Source: Nostoc linckia FACHB-104
GTDB taxonomy: Bacteria; Cyanobacteriota; Cyanobacteriia; Cyanobacteriales; Nostocaceae
Assembly: GCF_014696615.1 (NCBI RefSeq)
Contig: NZ_JACJQJ010000087.1
Location: 1-33,303 of the forward strand
Length of the DNA: 33,303 bases
Direction of reading: 5' to 3'
Part shown: positions 14,109 to 23,299 of the stretch, one piece after another
Layout: the number at the start of each line of letters is the position of its first letter
Numbering within the stretch: position 1 is the first letter of the stretch
The notes under the pieces: generated by a model
What the model saw: the letters and a program-made list of their open reading frames with translations, nothing else
Database searches by the model: none
Told to the model about the DNA's origin: nothing
Made by a program: the position numbers and the translations under genes

Positions 14109-16385
14109 ATGGAAAATATAGATAATAATGCTTCGTCAACTACGAAAGATGATGTCGTCAACAGCGAGATAGAGACAGCAGCACAGGAAGAGGGAATTAA
14201 CCCAGATGCTATAAGGCCAAATGATCCTTCTTATAACCGTCAGTGGGGTTTAGAAAAGATAAATGCACCCGCAGCTTGGAATTATGCTCAAGGTAGTAAA
14301 AGTGTAGTTGTAGCTGTTGTTGATACTGGTATTGATTACAAGCATCCTGACTTAGCTGCGAACATTTGGACGAATACCAAAGAAATCTCTGGTAATGGCA
14401 TTGATGATGATAACAACGGCTATGTTGATGACATTCATGGTTGGGATTTTGGTGATAATGACGGCGATCCGAATGAAAATGACACCACTAAACCCAGTTA
14501 CGGTCATGGCACTCACGTAGCAGGTATTCTGGGTGCTGTAGGAAACAACAACCTCGGTATTACCGGAGTCAGCCCCAATGTCTCCATCATGGCCACAAAG
14601 CATTACCGAGCAGGCGATTCACAAGGGTATTTGTGGGATGTTCCCAAAGGCATCAGATACGCTGTAGATAATGGCGCTAAAATTATCAACCTCAGTTTAG
14701 GCTCCAGTTCTTTTGACCAAGCACAATTGGACGCTCTGACCTATGCAAACCAACAAGGTGTTTTAGTCATAGCTTCAGCTGGTAATAATGGTCGCGATAA
14801 TGATGTGACTCCATACTATCCAGCCAATTATGATCTGCCCAATATCATTACCGTTGCATCTCTCGATAAAAATGAAACCGATAAAAAAGAAAATGAAAAG
14901 TTATCTAGTACCTCCAGCTACGGTGCCCAAAGTATAGATATAGCTGCACCTGGGGTAAAGATTTATAGTACCTTCCCTAATGCTCAATATGCTACATGGG
15001 GTGGCACCTCAATGGCTGCTCCTCTTGTGGCTGGTGCTGCGGCTTTACTTTTGGCGGCTAATCCCAAGTTCACAGTATTAGAACTCAGACATGCCATTCT
15101 CTCCAGCGTTCAGCAAGTCGCTTCTTTGCAAGGCAAGGTGAATACTGGTGGATACTTAGATTTGTCTCAATTATCAAAATTTCTGCCAAAAACCGGGTCT
15201 AAACCGGATAATTTAATCAATAATGCGGCTGATCCATCTGCTACAGAGGCAGTTCGGATTCAAGCCGAAAATTATAACGATGCGTCTGATACTACACCCA
15301 ATAATGAAGGAAGAATTTATCGCTCAGATTTAGGTGTAGATATTGAGAGCAGTGCTGATAATAGTGGTGGCTTTAATGTCACTGGAATGAAAGCAGGGGA
15401 ATGGTTAAAATATAGTTTCGAGGCAAAAGCTGGATTTTATAAAATTGTATTCCGAGTTGCCGGTGAGGGTAACGGTCAAAAGCAACTTCAGGCTGTAATT
15501 GACAATCAGCTAGAGCGTTCTGTGAGTTTTGCTGCTACAGGCGGTAATCAATTATGGACAGATGCGATCGCTCAAGGAGTGAGTTTGAGTGCAGGTATTC
15601 ATGAACTGCGCCTAAATGTACTCTCAGATGATTTCAATCTCAACTACATTGACTTGATTCCCACCACTACAGCTTACGGTGGTAGTGGCAATGACACTAT
15701 CTCTGGCAATGCTGATAATAATACTATCTATGGCGGCGCTGGTGATGATAGCCTTAGTGGTGCTTCAGGCAACGATACCATTTATGGTAATGATGGCAAT
15801 GACTCCATTGACGGCGGCAATGGTGACGACGTTCTGAATAGCGAAAATGGTAATGACACCATAACAGGTGGTGCTGGGAATGATACAGCCAATGGTGGTG
15901 CTGGGAATGACAGAATCAACAGCGGCCCTGGAAATGACAACCTCAATGGCGAGGGTGGCAATGATAACCTCTCTGGTGAAGCAGGTAATGACAACCTCAA
16001 TGGTGGTTCTAGCAACGATACCCTCACAGGTGGTGCTGGCAATGACACTCTCATAGGAGGTAATGGCAGAGATGTCTTAACAGGTGGTGATAGTAACGAT
16101 GTTTTGATAGGTGGACTGGGTAATGACACCCTTACAGGTGGTTTGGGAAGAGATATCTTTGTCTTTGATTCTCTATCTGATAGGACAGATGCGATCGCAG
16201 ATTTTTCTCGTTCAGATGGAGATAAAATCAAAATTGGTTCTAGCTTTGGAACTAACCTGAGTCTGTTCAGCTATGACAACAGTACAGGCGCTTTGACCTT
16301 TAATAATGGAACTAATCCTATTCAGTTAGCTACCCTAAACACTAATTCTCTGTTTAGTATTCCTGACGATATTATTTTTTCATAA
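14109..16385 (+). CDS. Subtilisin-like (S8) serine protease with CBM6-like module and C-terminal RTX repeats
   Basis: 758 aa, modular. Residues ~45-355 are a peptidase S8 domain with the full triad: Asp72 (AVVDTGIDYKHPDL), His133 (GHGTHVAG) and Ser301 (GGTSMAAP), plus oxyanion Asn226 (SAGNNG). Asp/Asn-rich loops (GNGIDDDNNGYVDD) probably bind calcium. Residues ~382-520 resemble a CBM6-type beta-sandwich (RIQAENYND... GEWLKYSFEAKAGFY... NYIDLIP). Residues ~525-690 are about 16 GGxGNDxxx RTX repeats, then a C-terminal cap (DIFVFDSLSDRTDAIADFS). There is no N-terminal signal peptide, consistent with type I secretion by the uncleaved C-terminal signal. Likely an extracellular calcium-dependent protease that may bind polysaccharide sheath. 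No ABC exporter genes are in the window. Confidence 0.93.
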   Translation: MENIDNNASSTTKDDVVNSEIETAAQEEGINPDAIRPNDPSYNRQWGLEKINAPAAWNYAQGSKSVVVAVVDTGIDYKHPDLAANIWTNTKEISGNGIDDDNNGYVDDIHGWDFGDNDGDPNENDTTKPSYGHGTHVAGILGAVGNNNLGITGVSPNVSIMATKHYRAGDSQGYLWDVPKGIRYAVDNGAKIINLSLGSSSFDQAQLDALTYANQQGVLVIASAGNNGRDNDVTPYYPANYDLPNIITVASLDKNETDKKENEKLSSTSSYGAQSIDIAAPGVKIYSTFPNAQYATWGGTSMAAPLVAGAAALLLAANPKFTVLELRHAILSSVQQVASLQGKVNTGGYLDLSQLSKFLPKTGSKPDNLINNAADPSATEAVRIQAENYNDASDTTPNNEGRIYRSDLGVDIESSADNSGGFNVTGMKAGEWLKYSFEAKAGFYKIVFRVAGEGNGQKQLQAVIDNQLERSVSFAATGGNQLWTDAIAQGVSLSAGIHELRLNVLSDDFNLNYIDLIPTTTAYGGSGNDTISGNADNNTIYGGAGDDSLSGASGNDTIYGNDGNDSIDGGNGDDVLNSENGNDTITGGAGNDTANGGAGNDRINSGPGNDNLNGEGGNDNLSGEAGNDNLNGGSSNDTLTGGAGNDTLIGGNGRDVLTGGDSNDVLIGGLGNDTLTGGLGRDIFVFDSLSDRTDAIADFSRSDGDKIKIGSSFGTNLSLFSYDNSTGALTFNNGTNPIQLATLNTNSLFSIPDDIIFS

Positions 16386-16665
16386 GTCGCCCAGCAGTCA
16401 AGTTCAAAGGCTAATAGGGCAAGTCTGCTGAAACTGAAGTAGATTTGAACTATTAGCTTTGGAATTAACCATCGGTAGAATGGTTTCTGTATAGAAAAAG
16501 GTTGTTTAGCTGAGGCCAGGAGAAATTTAAAATATCTGAGTAACGCCAAGTTATTGAGGGATAGGGTTCACTTACCTGCCAATATAGGGAAATTGCTAAC
16601 TTTGGTCTTCATGCCATCTTCTATAATTTATAAAACCTGCACAAATAAATCTTAGGCATGAGACT

Positions 16666-19548
16666 GTGACAGAAACTGGAAGCTACAAAGATACTGTAAA
16701 CCTACCCAAGACTAGTTTTGATATGCGGGCGAACGCACTGAAGCGTGAGCCGGAAATTCAAAAATTTTGGGAAGAAAATAACATTTACGATCGCCTGTCG
16801 CAAAATAATCCCGGCGAATTATTTATACTACATGATGGGCCTCCCTACGCAAATGGCTCGCTTCATATTGGTCATGCCTTAAATAAAATTCTCAAAGATA
16901 TTATTAATCGCTACCAACTGCTACGGGGGCGTAAGGTTCGTTATGTGCCTGGTTGGGACTGCCACGGTTTGCCAATTGAGCTAAAAGTTTTGCAGAATAT
17001 GAAATCGGCAGAACGGCAGAATCTCACGCCTTTACAACTGCGGCAGAAAGCGAAGGAATTTGCTTTAGCAACAGTAGATGACCAACGCCAAAGTTTTAAA
17101 CGTTATGGTGTTTGGGGTGATTGGGATGATCCTTATTTGACCCTAAAGCCAGAGTATGAAGCTGCTCAAATTGGTGTATTCGGGCAGATGTTCTTAAAAG
17201 GATATATCTATCGCGGTTTAAAGCCTGTTCACTGGAGTCCCAGTTCTAAAACAGCTTTGGCAGAAGCTGAGTTGGAATACCCAGAAGGTCACACTTCCCG
17301 GAGTATCTATGCAGCTTTTCCTATCACCAGTCTTGCGGAAGCTGCAAAATCACTGCTAGGTGAATATCTCCCAGATTTGGCTGTCGCTATCTGGACAACC
17401 ACACCTTGGACAATTCCAGGTAACTTGGCTGTGGCGGTGAATGCAGACCTTAACTATGCTGTGGTGGAAGTGTCACGCAAAGATGCAGAAACCCAAACAG
17501 GATTTAAATATCTCATAGTTGCGGCTGATTTGGCAGAACGCTTATCTACTACTTTGGGAATTGAGCTTACCGTAAAAGCCACATTCAAAGGGAAAGATTT
17601 AGAACATATCACCTATCGTCATCCCTTATTTGACCGCGAAAGTCCGGTGGTTGTCGGTGGCGATTACATTACCACTGAGTCTGGTACAGGGTTAGTTCAC
17701 ACTGCCCCTGGTCATGGTCAAGAAGACTACATTGTAGGTCAGCGCTATGGTTTACCCATCCTCGCACCAGTGGATGATAATGGCAACTTTACCCCAGAAG
17801 CCGGACAATTTGTGGGGTTGAATGTGTTGGGTGATGGGAATCAGGCGGTAATTGATGCGTTAACGGCTGCTGGTTCTTTATTGAAAGAAGAAGCCTATGC
17901 ACACAAATATCCCTACGACTGGCGGACAAAGAAACCGACAATTTTCCGCGCTACCGAACAATGGTTTGCTTCCGTAGAAGGATTCAGAGAAGAAGCATTA
18001 AAAGCGATCGCCTCGGTAAAATGGATTCCCGCCCAAGGTGAAAATCGCATCACGCCAATGGTAGCGGAACGTTCTGATTGGTGTATTTCCCGTCAGCGTT
18101 CCTGGGGTGTGCCAATTCCCGTATTCTACGATGAAGAAACTGGCGAACCACTGCTGAATGAGGAAACCATCAACCACGTCCAAGCAATCATTGGGGAAAA
18201 AGGTTCCGATGCTTGGTGGGAATTGTCAGTAGAGGAATTGTTACCCGAACCATACCGCAGTAATGGCCGTTCCTACCGCAGAGGTACAGACACAATGGAT
18301 GTCTGGTTTGATTCTGGTTCATCTTGGGCCGCAGTTCTTAAACTTCGTCCTGAGTTATGTTACCCAGCTGATATATATTTGGAAGGTTCCGATCAGCATC
18401 GTGGCTGGTTCCAGTCAAGTTTGCTTACCAGCGTAGCGGTTAACGGCATTGCACCTTACAAAACTGTGTTGACTCATGGTTTTACCTTGGATGAACAAGG
18501 ATTTAAAATGAGTAAATCACTAGGAAACGTGATTGACCCAGCAGCGATCATTCAAGGTGGGAAAAATCAAAAAGAAGAACCCGCTTATGGTGCTGACATT
18601 CTGCGGTTGTGGGTATCATCAGTAGATTATACTTCTGACCAACGGATTGGGAAAAATATTATCAAGCAACTAGCTGATGTCCGGCAAAAAATCCGGAATA
18701 CAGCGCGGTTTTTGTTAGGGAATTTGCACGATTTTAATCCAGAAACAGATACAGTCCCGTTTGAGGAATTACCAGAACTCGATCGCTATATGCTGCATCG
18801 CATGACGGAAGTGTTTGGTGAAGTCACGGAAGCCTTCGACAGTTTCCAATTCTTCCGCTTCTTCCAAACCGTGCAGAACTTCTGCGTCGTGGATTTATCC
18901 AACTTTTATTTAGATGTTGCCAAAGATAGACTGTATATCAGCGCCTCTAACGCTTTCCGCCGTCGCAGTTGTCAAACAGTACTAAAGATAGCTTTAGAGA
19001 ATTTAGCACGAGCGATCGCCCCCGTGTTATGTCACACTGCGGAAGATATTTGGCAACATCTCCCCTACAAAACACCTTACAAATCCGTATTTGAAGCTGG
19101 TTGGGTACAAGTAGAAGCAGCATGGCTAAATCCAGAATTAGGCGAATTTTGGCAAGCATTGCGACAACTCCGCACCGATGTCAACAAGGTGTTAGAACTA
19201 GCGAGAATAGAAAAACTCATTGGTTCTTCCTTAGAAGCGAAAGCTTTAATTCACATCCCCCACAAACAGTTAGGCGATGCAATCAAAGCTTTTGACTCTG
19301 CTAGCGGTAACGGTATCGACAAACTGCGCTACTTATTGCTGACTTCGCAAGTGGAATTATTAGATTCCGCCGAGAAACTGCAAGGATTGAAATACACAGC
19401 GCAGACAGAAGACTGGACAATTGCAGTAGTGAATGCAGACGGCGAAAAATGCGATCGCTGCTGGAACTACTCCTCTCACGTAGGAGAATCAAAAGAACAT
19501 CCCCTACTCTGCGAACGTTGTGTTTCCGCCCTAGCTGGTACATTTTAA
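16666..19548 (+). CDS. ileS: Isoleucyl-tRNA synthetase
   Basis: Class Ia synthetase, 960 aa, charging tRNA-Ile and editing Val. Seen: PPYANGSLHIGH (HIGH at 67-70), WDCHGLPIELK, the editing-domain segment WTTTPWTIPGNLA, KMSKS at 614-618 (FKMSKSLGNVIDP), and the C-terminal zinc-binding pair CDRC...CERC. Start is GTG at 16666, giving MTETGSYKDTVNLPKTSF; an overlapping ATG at 16658 is out of frame and stops at once. No strong Shine-Dalgarno site is visible. Convergent with the parA-like gene. Confidence 0.97.
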   Translation: MTETGSYKDTVNLPKTSFDMRANALKREPEIQKFWEENNIYDRLSQNNPGELFILHDGPPYANGSLHIGHALNKILKDIINRYQLLRGRKVRYVPGWDCHGLPIELKVLQNMKSAERQNLTPLQLRQKAKEFALATVDDQRQSFKRYGVWGDWDDPYLTLKPEYEAAQIGVFGQMFLKGYIYRGLKPVHWSPSSKTALAEAELEYPEGHTSRSIYAAFPITSLAEAAKSLLGEYLPDLAVAIWTTTPWTIPGNLAVAVNADLNYAVVEVSRKDAETQTGFKYLIVAADLAERLSTTLGIELTVKATFKGKDLEHITYRHPLFDRESPVVVGGDYITTESGTGLVHTAPGHGQEDYIVGQRYGLPILAPVDDNGNFTPEAGQFVGLNVLGDGNQAVIDALTAAGSLLKEEAYAHKYPYDWRTKKPTIFRATEQWFASVEGFREEALKAIASVKWIPAQGENRITPMVAERSDWCISRQRSWGVPIPVFYDEETGEPLLNEETINHVQAIIGEKGSDAWWELSVEELLPEPYRSNGRSYRRGTDTMDVWFDSGSSWAAVLKLRPELCYPADIYLEGSDQHRGWFQSSLLTSVAVNGIAPYKTVLTHGFTLDEQGFKMSKSLGNVIDPAAIIQGGKNQKEEPAYGADILRLWVSSVDYTSDQRIGKNIIKQLADVRQKIRNTARFLLGNLHDFNPETDTVPFEELPELDRYMLHRMTEVFGEVTEAFDSFQFFRFFQTVQNFCVVDLSNFYLDVAKDRLYISASNAFRRRSCQTVLKIALENLARAIAPVLCHTAEDIWQHLPYKTPYKSVFEAGWVQVEAAWLNPELGEFWQALRQLRTDVNKVLELARIEKLIGSSLEAKALIHIPHKQLGDAIKAFDSASGNGIDKLRYLLLTSQVELLDSAEKLQGLKYTAQTEDWTIAVVNADGEKCDRCWNYSSHVGESKEHPLLCERCVSALAGTF

Positions 19549-19583
19549 AAATGAGCCGTGAGGAGTGAAGAATAAATATAACT

Positions 19584-19639
19584 ACTCCTCACTCCTCACT
19601 CCTCACTCCTCACTCAGCACTCAGCACTCATTACTCAGC
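19584..19639. repeat. ACTCCTC/ACTCAGC heptamer array, eight units
   Basis: Eight 7-bp units in perfect register (ACTCCTC x4, ACTCAGC x2, ACTCATT, ACTCAGC) between the convergent ileS and parA-like genes. Confidence 0.9.
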
Positions 19640-19644
19640 ACTGA

Positions 19645-20529
19645 CTATAACTTCTGCAACAACTCCTGAGTTAACTGCAGAAATGCCTTAGAACCAGGAG
19701 ATTGCGGACTCATTAAAACAGCTGGCATAAAACTATCAACAGCCTTAGCCACATTCACATCAATGGGGATTTGATTTTTACAAATTTTTTCTACACCAAA
19801 ATCTTCTACAACGCGATGCATTACTTGTTTGTAGTATCTGCTAGTTAAAAGATTGGAACTCGACATACTAAATACTATACCCAGCATTTTTATATCGATT
19901 TTCGCTTCATGTTCGTGACTATCTTTTAATTGTCCAATGCGTCTTTCTAACAATTGAATACCTACTACAGATAATGGTTCTGGTTTAGCAGGTAAAATAT
20001 AGAAATCACTACAAGCCAAAGCACTACGAGTTAAAAGATTATAGCCAGGGGCACAGTCCAAAATTATAAAATCATACTCTTGCCGAACTGGTTTGAGGAT
20101 GTTATTAATTAACACCCTTTCAAACCGATTCCAAACCATTTCAAAATCCTGCTCACCCAACGCCACTGATTGTTGATGCAGCATTTCTGAAACAACAAAT
20201 TCATCGTATAAATCGATATCTCCTGGTAATAAATCTAATCCAGGTAACTTACAAACATTGGCGTGAACGATATCTTGAATCGTCAATTTAGCATCCGGTT
20301 CGGGAGCGATAACTTGGTCTATTAGATATCGAAATGTCTTTCTATTTTTCCGCCGCTTGGCAAATTCTAAAGGCGACATCAAACTGAGTGTGGCGCTAAT
20401 TTGGCTATCTAAATCTAGAACCAACACCCGCTTGCCATGATACTTAGCTAAACAAGTAGCTAAATTAACCGTAATGGTGGTTTTACCGACACCACCTTTC
20501 ATATTTGCAGTTGCAATTACATATCCCAT
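19645..20529 (-). CDS. ParA/MinD-type ATPase, no ParB partner
   Basis: 294-aa deviant-Walker ATPase: KGGVGKTT (Lys11 signature lysine, Lys16), Walker A' VLVLDLDSQ (Asp41), and Walker B YDFIILDCAPG (Asp158). Members dimerise on ATP and bind DNA or membrane to position plasmids, chromosomes or protein machines. There is no N-terminal HTH, so it is not a P1-type autorepressor. No ParB-like gene or obvious parS array is adjacent. It lies 185 bp downstream of the exonuclease-nuclease-FtsK gene on the same strand, so it may be the last gene of that cluster or have its own promoter in the gap. Alternative roles include positioning of the FtsK-fusion complex; that is inference from position only. Confidence 0.88.
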   Translation of the reverse strand: MGYVIATANMKGGVGKTTITVNLATCLAKYHGKRVLVLDLDSQISATLSLMSPLEFAKRRKNRKTFRYLIDQVIAPEPDAKLTIQDIVHANVCKLPGLDLLPGDIDLYDEFVVSEMLHQQSVALGEQDFEMVWNRFERVLINNILKPVRQEYDFIILDCAPGYNLLTRSALACSDFYILPAKPEPLSVVGIQLLERRIGQLKDSHEHEAKIDIKMLGIVFSMSSSNLLTSRYYKQVMHRVVEDFGVEKICKNQIPIDVNVAKAVDSFMPAVLMSPQSPGSKAFLQLTQELLQKL

Positions 20530-20714
20530 CGGTTAAGTCCTTTGGTGACGCATCCCCATTTAGGTAGCGTACACCCCTCCTGATATATGGAAATTTTCGT
20601 TAAATTTAATATTTCTGAAATGCACAAAGTGATTCCAGTGACATTGCCGTGATTGAGGCAGTCAGAATTATAGCAGTGAGTAGCACATTACTAACAATTA
20701 AGAAAAAATTAGTT

Positions 20715-23276
20715 TTAGGCTAACGGTAGTTGAATTTTAGTCGCTAATAAACTCTGTAGACGTTGCAGCTGCGGCCCGACTTGGTAAAGTAAATCACCTT
20801 TCCCTAATAAGTAAGCTGCTGAAGTTGATGTACCACCTAAAATAATTTTGGAATCTGCTTCACTTCTGGTGCTGAGGGCAATTCTTCCTGGTAAATTAGA
20901 GCGAATTAGAGGGGTAACAATCCCAGCTTCCGGACGTTGAGTGGCAATAATCAGATGGATTCCCGCCGCCCTTGCTTTTGCTCCCAATCTTTTAATACTT
21001 TGTTCTAATGCAGTGCGAATTTCTTTTTCTGCCATAAAGTCCGCATATTCATCAAAAATACAGACAATCCGAGGAAGAGATAGTGAGCAACGTTGGTTAT
21101 AACTAATCAAATCAGCACAAGCAGCTTTCTCAAACCTTTGGTAACGAGACTCCATTTCTGCAACTAATTCATCCATTAGTTCAATAGCGCGATCGCTATC
21201 CTTGACAATAGATGAGTAAGACCAAGACATTTGCTCAAACTCTGGAAACGTCACCCGTTTAGGATCAACCAGGGCGATTTTCAGGTGTTGAGGGGAATAA
21301 CGACATAGTAAGCTGAGGAGGAGCGATCGCAAAAATTCACTCTTACCACTCCCAGTTGTACCCCCAACCAAAAAGTGACAGGTATTCGGATCAGATAAAT
21401 CAGCTTCTATTAGTTCTCCTTCTAAATTCACCCCAACCGCAATTTTTACAGGTGCATTTGCGGGTAAAGGTTGCGGCTGAATATAAGTTTCAAAGTGAGC
21501 AATTTGCCGATCTGAACGTGGTAAATCTATACTGACATATCCAGCTTGTGGTGCAATCAAAGGCGGATTTGCTAAACCTAACTGCACTTGCAAATCATTA
21601 GACAACCGAAGAATAGAATTGACACTCACGCCTAAATGAGGTTTTAGCTTCACCCGAATAAAAGCAGGCCCTACAGCAGCACCTTGATAATCAACTTTAA
21701 TTTTAAAAGATTGCAAGGTAGTAACTAATTGTTCACCAATTTCATCGCCTAATGTTGATGTATCTTCATCTTCAATTGGCGGTTTTGGAGTGTCCACTTC
21801 TGCATTCACAAAAAAAGTCTGACACTTTTGTTGCTGGGGACAAATTTCACACAGATAAGGCTGAGTTGTTCGTGGTGGTGAATTGGGATGAGGCGGTTCC
21901 CAAGTCAACCATTCTTGCATTTGTTGCAATTTATAGGGAATCAACTGATGCACAGTACTTTCTAGCTGTTCCCAAGAATATTGATACTCTTTAAATTCTG
22001 GTAAAACACAGTAAACTGCTGACTCAACAGGTACTTTTTTCTTTTGCCACAACAAATAACTATAAAGTGAAACCTGCGCTAACTGTGCTGATGGATCTAC
22101 AGGTTGATATGTTTTAAATTCCACCACACAAAGGCGATTGAGTTCAAAATTAAAAACTAAACAATCAAATTCTCCCCTAACTCTTTGCTGTGTCCCATTA
22201 GGGAGACTAAAGTAATGCTCAACGCTGCGTTCTCCAGAGAGAAAGGTATTACTAATAACTGTTTCTGCATTGCAATAGCGCCGATTAATTACCAACAATT
22301 CTGCAAAGCGCTTAATTAATCCTTGTAAACCTTGCCAAACTTGTAAAAGTGCTTGAGCTTGACTACCATCTTTTGCAACTGCTTCCTGTAGATAGGGAAA
22401 GAATTCTAATTGATAAAATATTTGTTGCATTTGTGAGGCTACTTCCTCTACCTTTATTTGTGAAGCCTCTGGTTTAAATAAAGCTTTAAATTGCGGTTCA
22501 ATCGCGGCTAATTTGACAAATTTATCTGCTAATTTATGAAATGGATTCCCAATGCCAATAGCTGTATCTGGTGGTAAAAATATTGCCTTATCACCAAATT
22601 TATGATTTAGATAGAATAAGCGGGGACACTCAAAAGCTAAACGGACTTTAGTCACGGTTAAAGATGAGTTCTCTGATTTTGCTCTTACCTCTTGTGAGCC
22701 ATTATTTTCCATATCAAAAATATTAATTACAGCATTGGGATTTGATATTTCTAGTAAACGACGATGCACAGCCGCCAAATAAACCGTATCCATCGCCGCA
22801 TATTTTAGCTGCTTGTCGCTGAGAGGACGCTTTCCCCAATCACTTCCCTGTTCTTCTATATCTACATTAGAGAAATTGCAGAGTTCTGCTGCTAAAGTCT
22901 TCAGTTTTAAATTGGAAACTTCCAGTCGTTGACGAGTAATTTTTCTGGCTAATTGTAAAGTACAGGTAACATTCTTTGCTAGCTTGCCTCCTAAATACTT
23001 TACGTCATAGCCAGCATTGTGAAAAATCTTCTCAATATTGGCATTACTCATGATTTGGTTAACAAAATATGCTGCCAAATCACGTTTATTTAAGACATCG
23101 AGAATATAAGCAGATACACCTGTTGAGTCTGCCGGATCAGCTAATACCTGAATCAGCGATAATTTGGGATAGTAAGTATTCCAGTCAGCAGTTTCTGTAT
23201 CTAACCAAAGAATTTTAGCAGATGCTAACTTAGATATTAATTCCCGGATTTCCGCAGCTTCTGTCAGGTATTGCAT
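20715..23276 (-). CDS. DEDDy exonuclease / Cas4-like PD-(D/E)XK nuclease / FtsK translocase fusion
   Basis: 853 aa with three enzymatic modules. (1) Residues 1-185, RNase D-type 3'-5' exonuclease: Asp26 and Glu28 (LDTET), Asp91 (NAGYD), and Tyr159-xxx-Asp163, a full DEDDy set. (2) Residues ~205-490, Cas4/AddB-like nuclease: Cys217 (FECPRL), His247 (GNPFHKLAD), Asp371 (GEFD), Glu386-x-Lys388 (VVEFKT), Gln401-xxx-Tyr405, and Cys476, Cys479, Cys485 (CxxCx5C), the complete Fe-S staple. (3) Residues ~515-853, FtsK alpha/beta motor: Walker A GGTTGSGKS (Lys645), DPKRVTF, Walker B CIFDEYADF (Asp742), ATQRPEAG and LLGKGDLL. There are no N-terminal membrane helices and no C-terminal gamma winged helix. 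It starts 23 bp after the AAA gene. A cytosolic motor that pumps duplex DNA into nuclease sites is the obvious inference. Confidence 0.92.
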   Translation of the reverse strand: MQYLTEAAEIRELISKLASAKILWLDTETADWNTYYPKLSLIQVLADPADSTGVSAYILDVLNKRDLAAYFVNQIMSNANIEKIFHNAGYDVKYLGGKLAKNVTCTLQLARKITRQRLEVSNLKLKTLAAELCNFSNVDIEEQGSDWGKRPLSDKQLKYAAMDTVYLAAVHRRLLEISNPNAVINIFDMENNGSQEVRAKSENSSLTVTKVRLAFECPRLFYLNHKFGDKAIFLPPDTAIGIGNPFHKLADKFVKLAAIEPQFKALFKPEASQIKVEEVASQMQQIFYQLEFFPYLQEAVAKDGSQAQALLQVWQGLQGLIKRFAELLVINRRYCNAETVISNTFLSGERSVEHYFSLPNGTQQRVRGEFDCLVFNFELNRLCVVEFKTYQPVDPSAQLAQVSLYSYLLWQKKKVPVESAVYCVLPEFKEYQYSWEQLESTVHQLIPYKLQQMQEWLTWEPPHPNSPPRTTQPYLCEICPQQQKCQTFFVNAEVDTPKPPIEDEDTSTLGDEIGEQLVTTLQSFKIKVDYQGAAVGPAFIRVKLKPHLGVSVNSILRLSNDLQVQLGLANPPLIAPQAGYVSIDLPRSDRQIAHFETYIQPQPLPANAPVKIAVGVNLEGELIEADLSDPNTCHFLVGGTTGSGKSEFLRSLLLSLLCRYSPQHLKIALVDPKRVTFPEFEQMSWSYSSIVKDSDRAIELMDELVAEMESRYQRFEKAACADLISYNQRCSLSLPRIVCIFDEYADFMAEKEIRTALEQSIKRLGAKARAAGIHLIIATQRPEAGIVTPLIRSNLPGRIALSTRSEADSKIILGGTSTSAAYLLGKGDLLYQVGPQLQRLQSLLATKIQLPLA

Positions 23277-23299
23277 TGACTAAAATATTTCAGCAAAGA

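Noticed and set aside
20715-23276. Cas4 as part of a CRISPR-Cas locus
   Set aside because: The Fe-S nuclease is an internal domain of a larger protein; there are no cas1, cas2 or repeats in the window.
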